The translations under genes were made by a program, and so were the position numbers. A DNA stretch of 64,000 nt, from the NCBI GenBank assembly GCA_019843655.1, contig JACDQD010000002.1, positions 10,490,393 to 10,554,392 of the forward strand, given 5' to 3'. Of the stretch, positions 12,801 to 24,723 are shown piece by piece. The notes beneath the pieces are model-generated. The model worked only from the letters and a program-made list of their open reading frames with translations. It was not told the DNA's origin and did not search any database. Each line of letters opens with the position of its first letter. Position 1 is the first letter of the stretch. The stretch comes from Lethocerus indicus. Its lineage: Eukaryota; Arthropoda; Insecta; Hemiptera; Belostomatidae.

Positions 12801-14354
12801 TTCCATCGCGCGTCATAAATAATAGTGAAACCGTGTAGTAATAATAGTAACGCCGTTGTGTGTAAGGAGTTGACACATGATTTGGTACATCGGCTCGATA
12901 AAACGGTATAGCGTGGGATTGGATCCGGGGAAAAATAGGAAAAAAGAGACCGACCGGTGGTAGTGGTTGGAGGCACTAAGTAGGGGCCATAAATCATAAC
13001 TACTTTGTCGGCGAGCCAAGCCAGCTTATTCATCCGCTGTCGTGTAGCTCGTACGTCTCTCAGGCCTAATGAGACTCGGCTCCCTTCATAAATACGGAAA
13101 GGATGAAAAATACTCCTCTGCGTTAATCCTCCAGGTCCACGTCCCCATTTACAAATTAGTACCAATTAATAATTAATAAACTCGTAAATCTGACGCATAA
13201 CCAACCAAGTTTTTATGTTATAATTTATTATCACTCTTGCGGTCTTCCTTCTTTCAGGTTCCTTCTAATTAATGGTCCCAGTATAATTCATGACCATATT
13301 CCTTTTCTAGATAAATAAACACATTTTTACTACCCCGTTACTTTAAAACCCTGTATATATTAAATAAACATCATTAAAAGCAAAAAATAGAAAGAAAAGA
13401 AAAAGAGAATGTATAGACAAAAGGAACTCAACTTTTTACCTAGTCGCAAATATATTCCCGTCTACAGGTCTAAATTTTCTTGAAGACAAAATGAAAAATA
13501 GAATTTACTCGGAAACATTTTGTATAAGGGAGGTTGAAGTATACAATAAGGTTATTTAAAAAGGTATATGACCTTACCATCGAGTCACCTTGAAGGTATT
13601 TTAGTGCCTAAATGTTATCAATTGTGACAGTTCAGTAAACATAGGGAAAATAACGGGATGGAAAAAACCGAGAAAATGAATTGTGATATCCGCTTATCGT
13701 AATAATAATGGTAATTTGGGCTAGGGCCACTGGAACTGCAATGTGGAACGGAAATAGACTCCGGGGGTTGGGGCCCAATAAGCGTGGCCGGACGTGGCGT
13801 CCCTATGACAGAGGCAGGCATAAACCAGGGGCTTCTGACTTGTATTAATAACACTAACTCACGCTATTTCTTCCCGGAGTTAATTTGACGCCTCCTGTCA
13901 AACTCCCTTTTATATTGAAGACGCCCCTATGACGTCGGCCTAAATATATTGCTCGCCTTAGCCGGGGAGAATAACCTTCAATTTCTGTAATAAATTCATT
14001 TAGAAGCCCGAAACAGATTCCTGCCCCTGGACCCGAGACCCGTATCTCTGTCGAGATTTAACGATGTCAATGATTTCTTATATAATAGCAGCGTTATAGA
14101 TTAATATAAATATTTGGCTCTTAATTATCGTAAAGATAATGCTAATAATGTTAACAGAATGATGTTCCAAACACTGGCGGACCGTTCACGTTAAACATGA
14201 AAAGGTTCGACGAAGAATCAAAGTTGTTTGTTTCAATAAATCTCTGTAATTGAGTTTTAGATAATAAATTAACATACAAGTTGAGATTAATAATAAATTC
14301 TAAATTTCACCGTGGTAAGGGTTTTTTTCTATACTACTAAACATTGAAATTGAA
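9864..14354. other. Non-coding stretch, no gene seen
   Basis: The sequence continues as alternating GC-rich and AT-rich DNA. A (GGGA)n run lies near 11236-11254 and a HOX/EXD-type site at 12987-12996. The open frames around 11.9-12.7 and 12.7-13.2 kb have low-complexity or arbitrary composition and overlap each other on both strands, so they are not annotated. Confidence 0.55.
12987..12996 (-). promoter_or_regulatory. HOX/EXD-type composite site (TGATTTATGG)
   Basis: The plus strand reads CCATAAATCA, whose complement TGATTTATGG matches the EXD/PBX plus posterior-HOX composite consensus. A close relative, TGATTTATTGG, occurs at 19611-19621, and both are followed by TAAC on the plus strand. 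A 10-mer can occur by chance, so this is only a candidate. Confidence 0.3.
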
Positions 14355-14425
14355 TACGGCGCACAATGATGCGCCCCCTAAGCGACTCCCGTGTAATGCC
14401 GGCTTGCCATTTTATGCCCCGTACT
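14355..14425. repeat. 71 bp element with matched ends, copy 1
   Basis: It starts TACGGCGCACAATGAT and ends TGCCCCGTACT, as does a 72 bp segment at 15808-15879; the middle is diverged apart from a GGCTTGCC-like block. The two ends are also imperfect inverted repeats of each other (TACGGCGCA against TGCCCCGTA, one mismatch), so it resembles a tiny foldback or MITE-like unit. This copy also contains a perfect GGCGCA-N6-TGCGCC palindrome. Confidence 0.55.
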
Positions 14426-15807
14426 AGTATATATTGTAATACGGTTAATCATGCATCGGCGTGGGTCAAATGAACATAAGCTTCTGTTTATTCCACAAAT
14501 TCACTAAGAATTTGAAATACAGTATATTTACCCGCATTCAGTAAGGTGCTCAATATATGTACCTATATTTTTAATGCGCCTCGAATGTTTATATAATCAC
14601 AAAATTTCTTGTATCGGCAATGAAATGATAATACGCAAATGATCCACGAGAAAAGAAGGAGTAAAGTCAGGAGGATAGTGTTGATGAGAGCTAGAGCCAG
14701 CACTATGTTTTTCTTCGGCAGTATCACAACCGGCAGTAAGAAATCAATATATGTCCGGGTTGCTCCCCTCAAAGGGAAGAAGAGTTCTTACAACAACGGC
14801 GGGCTGTAAAAATGTAAGCCTTACTTCAAGTCACGTCCCGGCCGGGCGCCCCCAACCCCGCCGCTCCTCTAACAAACTGACAGTAAAAGTTTTTTGTTGC
14901 CACCCCTCCCACCAAGTCATCCCTTCGTCGGCATTCTCAGGATAGATGGGGGAGAGGACAGGAGCAGTAACGATATCCAGGCCGGGCAAGGGGGGAAGCT
15001 TTATTGTAAATTGTAACAAATTTGATCCCCGAGAAGGGGGATAGAACAGAAATAAAAAAAAACCTGGAGAAACAAATGGGAAACCGATTCGGGAATCGAG
15101 GCCGCGATAGTGGCGCACGGAGGCAGAGGCCTCCCCTGTTGGCCCGCTTGCGTTTGTGTCTGAGTGTGTGTGTCCGCCCGCGTTTATATAATAAATGCCC
15201 GCGATATTGGTTGGGGCTGGCCATCAATCGACGCCCGGAGGCGCCCCTATTGTTTCGACTCGCATGATATTGGGAGCAAGCCACTCGCCCTGATCTAGAC
15301 ACATCACTCTCTTTCTCTTTCTATAGTCGGGAGAAAGGCGGCCCCAATATACGGGCGCTGGCACTCACTCTCTCGCTTACCAGTTTTACATTCGAAACGC
15401 CGCTTCCTAGCAATCAAATATACCCCTTGTTGCGACCCACACCCCGATAGTTCCTTGTTTACATAATGATACGCACACTTAAGCACCAATCTCACTGAGA
15501 ATTTGACTTTATTCTGAATAGAGGCAAATATATCTACAGGCAGCGGGGACCTATTGCACAAATATACAGGCGAAATTATAATTCGGAAATAAATAATAAG
15601 GTGTGGAACGGGAGCGAAAAAAAAGAGAGAAGTCCTTGGTTGTCCCCCCATCCTTATATAATTATATATATACGTAAAATATTATATAGTAATATATAAG
15701 TGTAGTACGTTCTAAACTACACTCATACCCACACACATTCAATATATGCATATATCAGGTTATAATTTTTATTAGCTAACACCGACCAGAAATTGTAAAG
15801 TAAGGAC

Positions 15808-15879
15808 TACGGCGCACAATGATACTAATCCCGCCATGCAACACAACGCTGCTGGTTTGCCGCTCTTGTGCCCCGTACT
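15808..15879. repeat. 72 bp element with matched ends, copy 2
   Basis: This copy shares its first 16 bp exactly and its last 11 bp exactly with 14355-14425, in the same orientation and 1453 bp away. The nearly equal length suggests a defined unit rather than random matches. No target-site duplication is obvious. Confidence 0.55.
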
Positions 15880-17832
15880 CATGTAGGAAAAATTCTGACG
15901 TCTTGAATCAAAGTCTGGACGCGCCTACACACTTTATTAATTTATCCCCTCAATTTATTATTGAAGAAGTGAAATAAAATGTATCTATAATAAGACTGAC
16001 GTTTCGTTTTTCGGAAAAGTAATGGCTTAAAATGATAAAATCCGCAACTATTCTAAAGGCTTTATTCTTTGTAATTCCTTCATTCTTTCCTTCGAATTAA
16101 TATAATAAAAGATTGGCTGCATTCCGTTTTCATTTTTTCTCCGACTTGTTAATTGTGATCAGTGATCAATTGGGGTATTATCATGAAGGCCGTACGTCGG
16201 GCATTCCATTTTCTGCAAAGAAGTTGCCCTAGCACTTACTAGGGAGCGGGCAATCTTGGTCAGAGATTGGACAGGGAGGGAAGGACACCGTCTTGGCGGC
16301 TCTAATCCGAACCGGTCCCATAATTAATGCATGGGCTAATGCCATTATCCCACGGCCGGTGGCCACCACGGAACTTACCCCCCCTCCCCGCCCGCTAATC
16401 GGATCCACCGCCCGGGACACACCCGGATAAATATTCTATTAATTCCTAGCCCTCCTCCAGCAGTATAGTTTCGCCAACATATCGCAGTTCGGTGTCTCTT
16501 AACCGGATTAGGACGGGTTCCCTTTCCCCCGCCCATTAGTCTCCGTCCAGCCTTTACTATATAAGACTAAACTGAATAATTGAACAGGGAACCAAATTGA
16601 AATTAGTTTTAGCAGCCGTATGCCCCCACCTCTCGACTGGAAAAATACTACTTCCGAACTCGATTCTGCCCAATACCGAATTCCGAACTCAAATAATACA
16701 TTTGCTTTCCGGTGAATCGGTAAAGTGTCTCGTAACAGTTACTTTCTAAAAGAACATATATTTCTATTTGTCTAAACAATTTAATGTTGAATATTAATAG
16801 GTACATTATTGTGCAATAATCCAGCCATCACATTCATTTGATATAATGAAAAACGTCTGGCCGCACCATTATCCCTAATTTTAGTTGATTGTAATAGTTA
16901 ACTTACATTCTAATTATGATGCATATATTATGAAACATTATTTTTATTAATAATTATACATATCGTAGGGTTAGTTCATTTTAATTATTATAAAATAGAA
17001 TTTAAGTTTTTGGCCTTAATGCGAATTTCGGACAGATATGGTTTTTTGTGTGGTTTCTCCTGACTTCATAAATTAATTAATGAGCGCCAGGCGCTGAAAT
17101 TGATTCGGGAAATCGACCGGGAACTATATTCGGGGCATATCAGCTGCACTACTCGTCAGTTTATTATCAATACAGATTAGGAGCCAGACTTCTGGCTCAA
17201 TTATAGACAATCTCAGTCAATTGTTCATCGCTACAGAGTGAGTCGCCTTACCCAAACAGCCATCGGTCAATCCTGGTAATTGCACGTCCTACCTAAGTTA
17301 CGCAGACGGTTGACATCGATCATTATTTATATTGATATAAATCAGCTATAAATTAGTTAATTTAAGACCAATAAAATAGTCCAAATCTTATCTTCTATTA
17401 TATCTACTTTATTTTATGAAACTGGAGACCACCTACCCAGATTTAAGAACAGAACAATGGACGACAAATATCCTGACAGCGTAATTAAGGCGCAATATAA
17501 TTTTAATGCTCGAGAAAGCTGAGAGGAAGTGACACGACATGATTTTACCAAATTATAAATAAAATCCACCCACAATGGGAAAAATAAAACAGGATGTTAT
17601 TAGACCAGGATCAGGATCGTGGACGTATTAGACCATTGAATTGTAATTATCGAACTGCTTGGTGATGGTCTAGGATGGACGGGCTGTTTGTTTTCGATTA
17701 TCACATCTGATTTCATGTGTCTGATGAGATATCGAGCGTGATCTTGGTGGCAATTTCGGTATTTGGACAACTGTGACCGATGGGCGGAGTTATAGAATGT
17801 TCAATTTTCGAGGGGTCTAGCTCAGGATATAT

Positions 17833-17834
<2 letters not shown>
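15880..17834. other. Non-coding stretch, no gene seen
   Basis: This is mostly AT-rich sequence with a GC-rich block at about 16.2-16.55 kb. A perfect inverted pair (GAGCCAGA, 2-nt spacer, TCTGGCTC) lies at 17181-17198. No credible exon or RNA gene was seen. Confidence 0.55.

Positions 17835-17905
<71 letters not shown>
17835..17905. repeat. Compound (GT)n(AT)n microsatellite
   Basis: A GT run passes directly into an AT run. The same compound pattern recurs at 32320-32370 (CA then TA) and, in reverse order, at 20667-20754 (AT then GT). Confidence 0.97.
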
Positions 17906-17907
<2 letters not shown>

Positions 17908-18119
17908 ACGGAGCACTTGAAAACCGTATAAATTGAGGACATATGCGTAGGGGAGAAGGTCAACTGTTGGGGGAGATATGTGAGGATGTTTATGAGCGTT
18001 CGGGCTCCTCCAGGGCCACCAGTCGTCCTTTCCTCTCCCCTTTCCGCGGGTTCAATATAGGGACCACTTTGAAATGCTAATGCCCTGTTTACGGACTTCG
18101 AGTATTCGATTATAACTCG

Positions 18120-18219
<100 letters not shown>

Positions 18220-18469
18220 CTCGGCTTCAACCGTGGACAAATATCTTTCTATGTATATTTTACGGGTGTGCCGCCTCCGCCGCGGCACTTGTCTCTCGCG
18301 GCTCTTCTCTCCCCCGGACACGCTTCCTAATTAAATGAAATGCCGCCCCATACGGCCATCGTTTGTCAGACCACCGCTTTCATTATTTGCCTGTTTGTTT
18401 TTCTTTCCAACCGGGTGAAAACACATACGACGGCCAACTCCCAATTTTTATTGGCTCATTGATAGTCCT

Positions 18470-18862
18470 TTGTCACGAGTCCCGTTTTCTGATAATTTGG
18501 CGGTTTTTATTCCTCACCTGACGGTACAGTGGAGCCCGCGTTCATTTAAGATTAAATTAAATTCTTTCATTAAGGAAGAGGAGTGGGATCACGTGCTGCG
18601 AGACTGCCTATTCTACGATGAGGCCAGAAGGGACCTCGTGTCGGCGGTGGGCGTCGCAACCCTCTTTGAACCCCGAGAAGTTGTTAAGAGGTCACTTCGA
18701 TCATTTGAGATTATTTGCGGGAACTGTTTTTTCCCAGCGGTCCGCTGCCTTCGGACGGGCGAATGGTGGGTTTTCCTCTGCGAGGTTACCTCCACCCCCA
18801 GGATGATCCTCCACCTCTACGAGATTCGAGAGAGGAATCTGACGGCGGGAATGGGCCAATGA
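18470..18862 (+). pseudogene. Non-LTR retrotransposon reverse transcriptase C-terminal remnant
   Basis: A 130-codon open frame contains, at about residues 36-60, the stretch EEWDHVLRDCLFYDEARRDL. The H-(V/I)L-x-DC-x3-Y-x2-AR-x2-L pattern is the conserved end of many non-LTR (LINE) ORF2 proteins, just after the reverse transcriptase domain. No catalytic RT motif, endonuclease or zinc-knuckle array is present, so this is a 5'-truncated copy. The N-terminal part of the frame, before residue 35, is probably unrelated flanking sequence. A related tail (FFYEARRDFVTAVG) lies on the minus strand at 51987-52223, which supports a family. The exact clade (R1, I, Jockey or other) cannot be decided by eye. 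Confidence 0.6.
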
Positions 18863-18906
18863 TTCAGTTCTGAGCGAGAGGTTGACGAGCCAGTCCCTAG
18901 TGGGGC

Positions 18907-18960
18907 AGCATTGAGAGCACAACTCTCGCAAATGCCGACCAGAATGGAGAATTAATTGAA
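18907..18960 (+). repeat. 54 bp dispersed repeat, copy 1
   Basis: This segment, beginning AGCATTGAGAGC and containing the block CTCTCGCAAATGCCGACC, matches 25614-25667 with only about eight differences. It begins about 45 bp after the stop codon of the non-LTR tail at 18862, so it may be that element's 3' UTR, although the second copy has no tail beside it. Confidence 0.7.
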
Positions 18961-19849
18961 TTTTTACTATATTATTAACTTCATTTCCATTATAATATAT
19001 TAATACTGAACTTAATTTAAAGTTATTCTTGTGTTACAATTATCATTCTTCGATTTTTAACAATTGATGAATTGTAGTTCGTAGGATAATGTGTTTTTTT
19101 TACAAAATAATTTCTACTTACATGTAAAAAGAAAGAAAAACAAATATTTTGTTTCGTTGAAAGGTTTTAACAGTTTTAATTTCTTGCATTATGTTTGAAA
19201 ATATAAATCCGACAGTTGCGCCAATTGTCGTTTCATTAGGTTTTATTAATAAACCGGGCTCAATTTGTCGCCAGCTTTCAGCGAGTCCCCGTCGGAAAGG
19301 GGAGATTCAATTGACCCCGGGAAAGAATAAAAAAAAGAAGTATCCGAAAATTATTCACTCGCGAAATTAAAACTGTCGGATTATAGTGGCGGGGAGAGGG
19401 GAACAATACAGCCGGGCATTGTCATGTTGATGTCACCTCTGAGGGGGACCTAATTGTACAATTACGGTTAGTTACTGGGAAAATTAATGTCCCCCGGCCC
19501 GTCCCGCCGGGTGTCGGATTACAGTCGGGGAGCGTACAGATGGCGGCTGGCACACACTTCCCGCCCGACAAACCCGAGCCCCATCTGTTGCCCCCGTTGC
19601 GTATTATACGCCAATAAATCATAACACGGTTTAACGGATCCCACCCCCGGGGGCGGCTAAGTGAGAACATCCGCCGTCGAGTGCATTCGACTTCATTACA
19701 ACCAGTGTCCCCGGTGCGAGTATCACCCTCCAAAATTTGGATGGGGGAAGTGTCGTTTACCCCCGTCTTTAGACAGCTGAGGACACAACACACCTCCTTG
19801 TAGTAATTCGTAGAGGGGAAAGCATTACCATTAAATTGTAAGAATCCTC

Positions 19850-20173
19850 TTAAAATCGTATGCATAAAATGGCAACTTCGGGATGTAGTCTTTTTGGGGG
19901 ATTTTTAAGAGTTGATTTACACTTCGGTTTAGTAGGATAACATAGAGGTAATTTTTGTGCTAATAATAATAATAGGAAAAACACGGCAAGATAGTGCCCC
20001 AAAGCCAGTATAGTCTTAACCAAAGCGAAATCTTTATATGTGATGTCGACAAGGGCTAGGTGCACTTTGAGCAATGTAAAGGTTTGAGCAATAGGCTTTA
20101 TTTTGTGACAACGTTGATGTTGTAACAACACTGATTGATCAACTGCTGGTGTGATATTGGAAAAAGAATTCAC
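19850..20173 (-). pseudogene. Decayed Ty3/gypsy-type RNase H fragment
   Basis: The 107-codon minus-strand frame has the spacing of the RT-RNase H connection of Ty3/gypsy polyproteins. Residues about 13-30 (SVLLQHQ..HKIKPIA) align with the usual AVLxQ...KPIAFxS segment. Residues about 34-57 (LKVHLALVDITYKDFALV followed by KTILALGHYL) align with the KLxxAxxxYSTxDxELLAxxxAxxHxRxYL segment. The acidic residue is preserved in DITYKD, but the following Glu is replaced and the TDH motif further on is lost. Downstream residues degenerate into Leu-rich sequence. The apparent start is a GTG inside a longer decayed region, so no true start exists. It is a fragment, with no LTRs, protease or integrase seen nearby. 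Confidence 0.5.
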
Positions 20174-20664
20174 TACAAATATTAGTAGATGTTAAATTGT
20201 TAGTAATATAATTGATGATAAAATCAAACTTAGCGTTATCAAAGTTAGCTATCAATGTGTCTTTCATTGATGCGGAACACTTGGACTGGTTGCTTTACAA
20301 TGAGCACGCTTACAATGATGAGTTGAGGATGTTGCCGTTGTCTCCGAACGGCATCTAATGGCGGAGTGCAAGTAGAATTGGTGGGTGGGTTGGGCGCCCT
20401 GGTACCGCGAGCGTCCTCCCTGAATTATTGATATGATCCGTGATTTAAGCGTCTTGGCGCAACATCAGAGGCGGCGCTGCCGGAGTCGCGTCCCAAATTC
20501 AGCCCTCTTGAGCATTCTTCTCCACGGCCCCCATCCTGCCGCTGGCCACAACTGCCCGGTTAAACTGCAGCCAAGCGACCCTATAAGAATCCCCTTTAGA
20601 GCTGCTTTACCGAGGAAAACCCGCCCAATAATAATAATTTAACAGGAATATGATCATCACTGTG

Positions 20665-20666
<2 letters not shown>

Positions 20667-20728
<62 letters not shown>

Positions 20729-20754
20729 GTGTGTGTGTGTGTGTGTGTGTGTGT
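20667..20754. repeat. Compound (AT)n(GT)n microsatellite
   Basis: An AT run of about 56 bp passes through GCGC into a GT run. The Ile-Tyr/Thr-His open frame on the minus strand here is an artefact. Confidence 0.97.
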
Positions 20755-21329
20755 CTGACACGGGCGGAAAGAACTCCCTAATATTGACAGATTTTCCAAA
20801 TTAATGGACATATTCGAAATGAATTTCCAAAAATTACTTGGATGTATATAGTACACGATCGATTTTCGTGAACTATGTCGCGATTTGGCTACATCGGCCT
20901 AGAAATAAGAATAGGCATAAAAATAAACGACAGTAAGTACTGGCGGCGCAACGAATTTATGATAGGGATTAAGGATTTAAAGCCGCGTTATGTCCGACGG
21001 GATTTTATCAAAGTCGGTAAATTGTACATCGGATCTGTGTGGGTTGGGTTGGAGGGCTTAGAGCCGGGACTGATCCCGGAGCGGCGTTCAGATAAGGACA
21101 ACAATTAGTGGGGAAGCGATCCATGTTTGAGCTATCGGTTTGTAGGACCCGCCCCCGCCCACCAACCCCCGGCCTGTCTATCAATCTGTTATCGCTCCGG
21201 CTCTGGGAGATATCCGAGGACGATGAAGGATTGATGATGGGGGCGGCCGGAGGAAGACTGATGTCTCGGATTAGGGCCTTCTCATACACCTCGGCTCTTG
21301 TTGATAAATGGCGGTGCTGCTTCTCCAAA

Positions 21330-21378
21330 ACTATTCGACCGTTAACGGCTCTATCGTGTCATCTTCAGTTACCGGTCC
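21330..21378 (-). ncRNA. Degenerate hammerhead-like site, Penelope-type
   Basis: Read on the minus strand, ACCGGTAACTGAAGATGAC is followed about 20 nt later by GTCGAAT. CTGAAGA fits the hammerhead core CUGANGA, GAC...GTC could form helix II, and GAA begins the second core strand. The expected GAAAC and the cleavage-site GTC after ACCGG are not preserved at this end, so it would be an inactive remnant. Hammerhead motifs of this arrangement are known in Penelope-like retroelements of arthropods. The assignment is by eye and no Penelope protein is present. Confidence 0.35.
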
Positions 21379-22661
21379 CGGACAGGTTTAACACTTGATT
21401 TATGTTCTGCTTACGGGGACGTTTGGATCGCGATTTACTCGTTGCAGAGTCCTGTTATCGCGTTTCTGGGCATTAAAACTGACTTAAGCATCTGAAGCGG
21501 GTTCAGATCTCATTTTAAACCAACAGGAAGAAATGTAGAACAAAATGCATTAAGAAAATTACATTTTTCATAACTTACGTTGTAATTGCATCAATCTATA
21601 AGCATTTATTTATCTACCGATTCTCCATGTAATGGTTTGTTTTTCTGTCTGGACGTGTTCGCTTATCGTGACCTAGATTGTCCTCGGTTGTTCCTTTTAG
21701 GACCGGTTGTACTCAGATTTGTTTCCGGTTATAACTCATATTCCGCGAATTTGATCCGAATTTATTCAAATAACGTAATTATATCAAATTGTTAATTTAA
21801 GTATTAATCCAATAAAAACATTGACCTAATGGTTCTCTATAACTTTTAATATATGCTAGTCACTTAACCGATACTATGAGTGTGCTATCATTGAGAACCA
21901 GTGCGAGTAAAGGAGTGTATGCAGTTTAATAATAAAATTGGAATAGAATAATTCTATAGCTATTAGAGCAAACTTGCACGAATGCTGCATTGAAAAATGT
22001 ACCTCGGAGTACCCGGTTATTTATACTGTTTTAAGTGTATTCTGTCACATATTTTTTAAATTCTGTGCAATGTATGTGTCAGTTCGCCACTGAAGAATTT
22101 CCCTGCACGGGTCAGGGTTTCCGAGAAAGGGAATAAGGAAGCAAATAAACAAAGAAACATTATCGGTATTTGGAAATTCCGAGAGCATGCGGGCGCTCTC
22201 ACAATTTCGGGTACCGTTCAGAGGGAAAGGTGACCGATGGAAATCTGCCTCCGTTCACGAGTACGCATAACTCGGTCCAGGGAGTATTCCGAAATTGGCA
22301 ACCGAGCCGGACCGTTAGCCGGCCTCAGTTCCGGATTTATATGCAATTTTATTTTTTGGAAGTGGCCGCCGCCTTGATAATCTGTACAGGTCCCGATGCG
22401 TCCCGCTTTTGGACTACAGATTTCCACTGCGTTCGATTCCCGCCGGGACACATTTCACGACGTCACGCGAGCCCTTCTGAATACAAACGAGGTTTGCGGC
22501 GATGTTAAAGATTATATAATAACACCTCCTCCATATCGCCCGGACCGAGGCTTGACCAGATGCGGAAATATTCTCTAATTAAAGAATTTTGACATCTTAT
22601 CTGTGTCTGATTGTTTGGTTTTCATACATTTCAACGTGCAATAAAATCATTGTCTCTGCAG

Positions 22662-22712
22662 TAACAGCGCGGCGTCGGAGCTAACAGGATGCTTCATTCG
22701 CAGTAGCCATGG
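22662..22712 (+). CDS. Candidate 51-nt internal exon, unidentified
   Basis: The segment has a good acceptor (TGTCTCTGCAG) and a near-consensus donor (ATGG|GTAAGAG). One of three frames is open (NSAASELTGCFIRSSH), entering with one base of a split codon and leaving with two. It does not join in frame to the candidate exon at 23064. No family is recognised. Short open segments with splice-like ends arise often by chance, so confidence is low. Confidence 0.15.
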
Positions 22713-23063
22713 GTAAGAGGTCTCACTATGTTACTGACGAAATGTCTCTTAAACAGTTAAAGGGGTTTAGCCGAGGAAGTAATGTTGTGGAGACAGAATG
22801 TCAACATTATGCCACGTAAATATTGCCTTAATATGTAACAATCTTCGGTTCGTATAATCGATTATGTTAACGTTATTTTTACCGTATTTGTATGGGCGGA
22901 TTTCAAAAATGACAAAGTGACAAAAAAGTCACGGTATTCTAAATATGCATCTATTTGTGACGCTTTATGTAGCTTATTTGATAAGTACAATTGGTGTGTA
23001 TTAATCGTTTGTAATTTTCCTATGTAGTTGATTCATATCAATATTTGCGCTTTTTATTTTCAG

Positions 23064-23258
23064 ATATTAATACTGAGGAGGCTGGTTCTAGTATGAAGTA
23101 TTTCGTCGGAGTTAGTACTACAATATCTCAGCAAATCTCCATTGGCTGCCGACATGAATGATTGTATTCACAATGAGAAATGGAAATTGGGCTGGCCTAG
23201 GACCATACAACGGCCAGGAGATAGGTATTCTAATACTACGGCTACACTAACCGTGCAG
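23064..23258 (+). CDS. Candidate exon or decayed coding segment, unidentified
   Basis: A strong pyrimidine tract and acceptor (GCTTTTTATTTTCAG) precede 195 nt ending at CAG|GTACAT. One frame is open from the acceptor through about 23159 (includes KYFVGVSTTISQQIS). An overlapping frame is open from 23097 through the donor (includes MNDCIHNEKWKLGWP). No single frame spans the whole segment, so if it was ever coding it carries a frameshift. The amino-acid composition is protein-like and the family is not recognised. Confidence 0.2.
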
Positions 23259-24723
23259 GTACATATAAACATAAATTTCAAATCTTATTTACTGTCAATT
23301 ATATAAAATGCTTTTAATTATCCTTTTATTTTACATACAAATAAAATTTGGTTTTTTGAGACATCGTCAATACATGATCCATATTCATAAGCATTATTCT
23401 TCCAGTCAAAAAAAATATTTTTGTAGAAATTACCCATCATGGTGGACTTACCATAATCGTAGTTGACATATTCCCGGCACATAGAATATCGGTATGTCTT
23501 GGAACCATTATTTCGATCACTAGTAATTATAGGTGTTTACGCGAGCCCCCCGGTTTTAATATGAGGGTCTCGTCTAGTACAGTTTTTGTTGTTTGGCTGT
23601 GTGGAAATCTTCCAATCCTCGGTCGGGCTCTTCGTGCCTTACATGTAATGCCATTTGGTAGGAAGTGGTTCATACGTGCACTGTGTCTGACTCTAACCCG
23701 CCTAACCCGGCTCGATTTCAGAACTCGGCTCTTCAGCCTGCATAATGCAACTCATGCCATATCCGCTGCGTTCGGGTTTAAACTCTCTTCTTCTATTCAG
23801 CTGTATAATCCATTCGTTGAACTGTTGTAATCTTCAAATGCATATCTTAGTGTATTCTTTTTAATACACCAGAAATCATTCTTGACAAAAAGAGAAATCC
23901 CATTTTTGACAAGCTGACCAAGCATTACATATTTGTGTTTCATTATATTCCTCAGTCGAATAGAATTTTCAAAGGAACATTATAAAGGGGACTCAAACTG
24001 ACAAAAATAATGCTAACGTACGTAATTGATTCATTCTTTTATATCCTTGAGATAATATGATACCTAAAAAGACACTCATTACAATCTAACAATATTTCAT
24101 TAATCTGGAGATATTTATACATTAATCTACGTCTTTAAATCTCCGATAGCCGTAGAATATGGTGCCGAAAATTGAAACGCATTTAAAATACAATCGGTTT
24201 CAAATTAATCTCGGCAACCTGTCCAGAATAATCTCGTAAGTCTCTTCCGATTGAATCGTAAAGCCTCCTCCCGTTTCCCGGGCCCCATACATTATCGGGG
24301 AGCGGCGCTTGGCAAATAAAAATAAATGTTCAATAAAGTCGACAGTTATTAAAACGTTAATAAAATAAATTTATTCGCCCCGGCCGGTTGGCGGAGACAA
24401 ATCGGGTTTTATCCCCGGGGCCGGGGCTCTGCCCGGGCTTTCGGATGGCAGGAAATTAAATTCAAATGGGCCCAGTTGCCCTGCCCAGGCCTCCGAAGGC
24501 GTCGCACGCTCATCCAGACCAATGCCCTTTTATTGGTAGGGCCCAACGACTCTCAAATAATGCATAACTGACGTTATATTATATCGCACCGAATTTTCAT
24601 CTTCCGCAATAAACTTAATCCGAAATCAGAAATATTCTAATTCGGTTAAGTGTCGTTTCATCATTTATTCATATCTAATCCGATTTTTGTTTCACAAAGA
24701 CATATTTTTTTACTGGTCTCTTC

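Noticed and set aside
20215..20358. 48-codon plus-strand frame containing FIDAEHLDWLLYNEHAYNDE
   Set aside because: It looks protein-like, but it is short, has no splice or promoter signals and lies opposite the decayed gypsy-like region, so it is probably chance.
20875..21108. 77-codon plus-strand frame with a GTAAGTA donor-like site near 20932
   Set aside because: No acceptor or start context and no family resemblance. The donor-like site alone is not enough.
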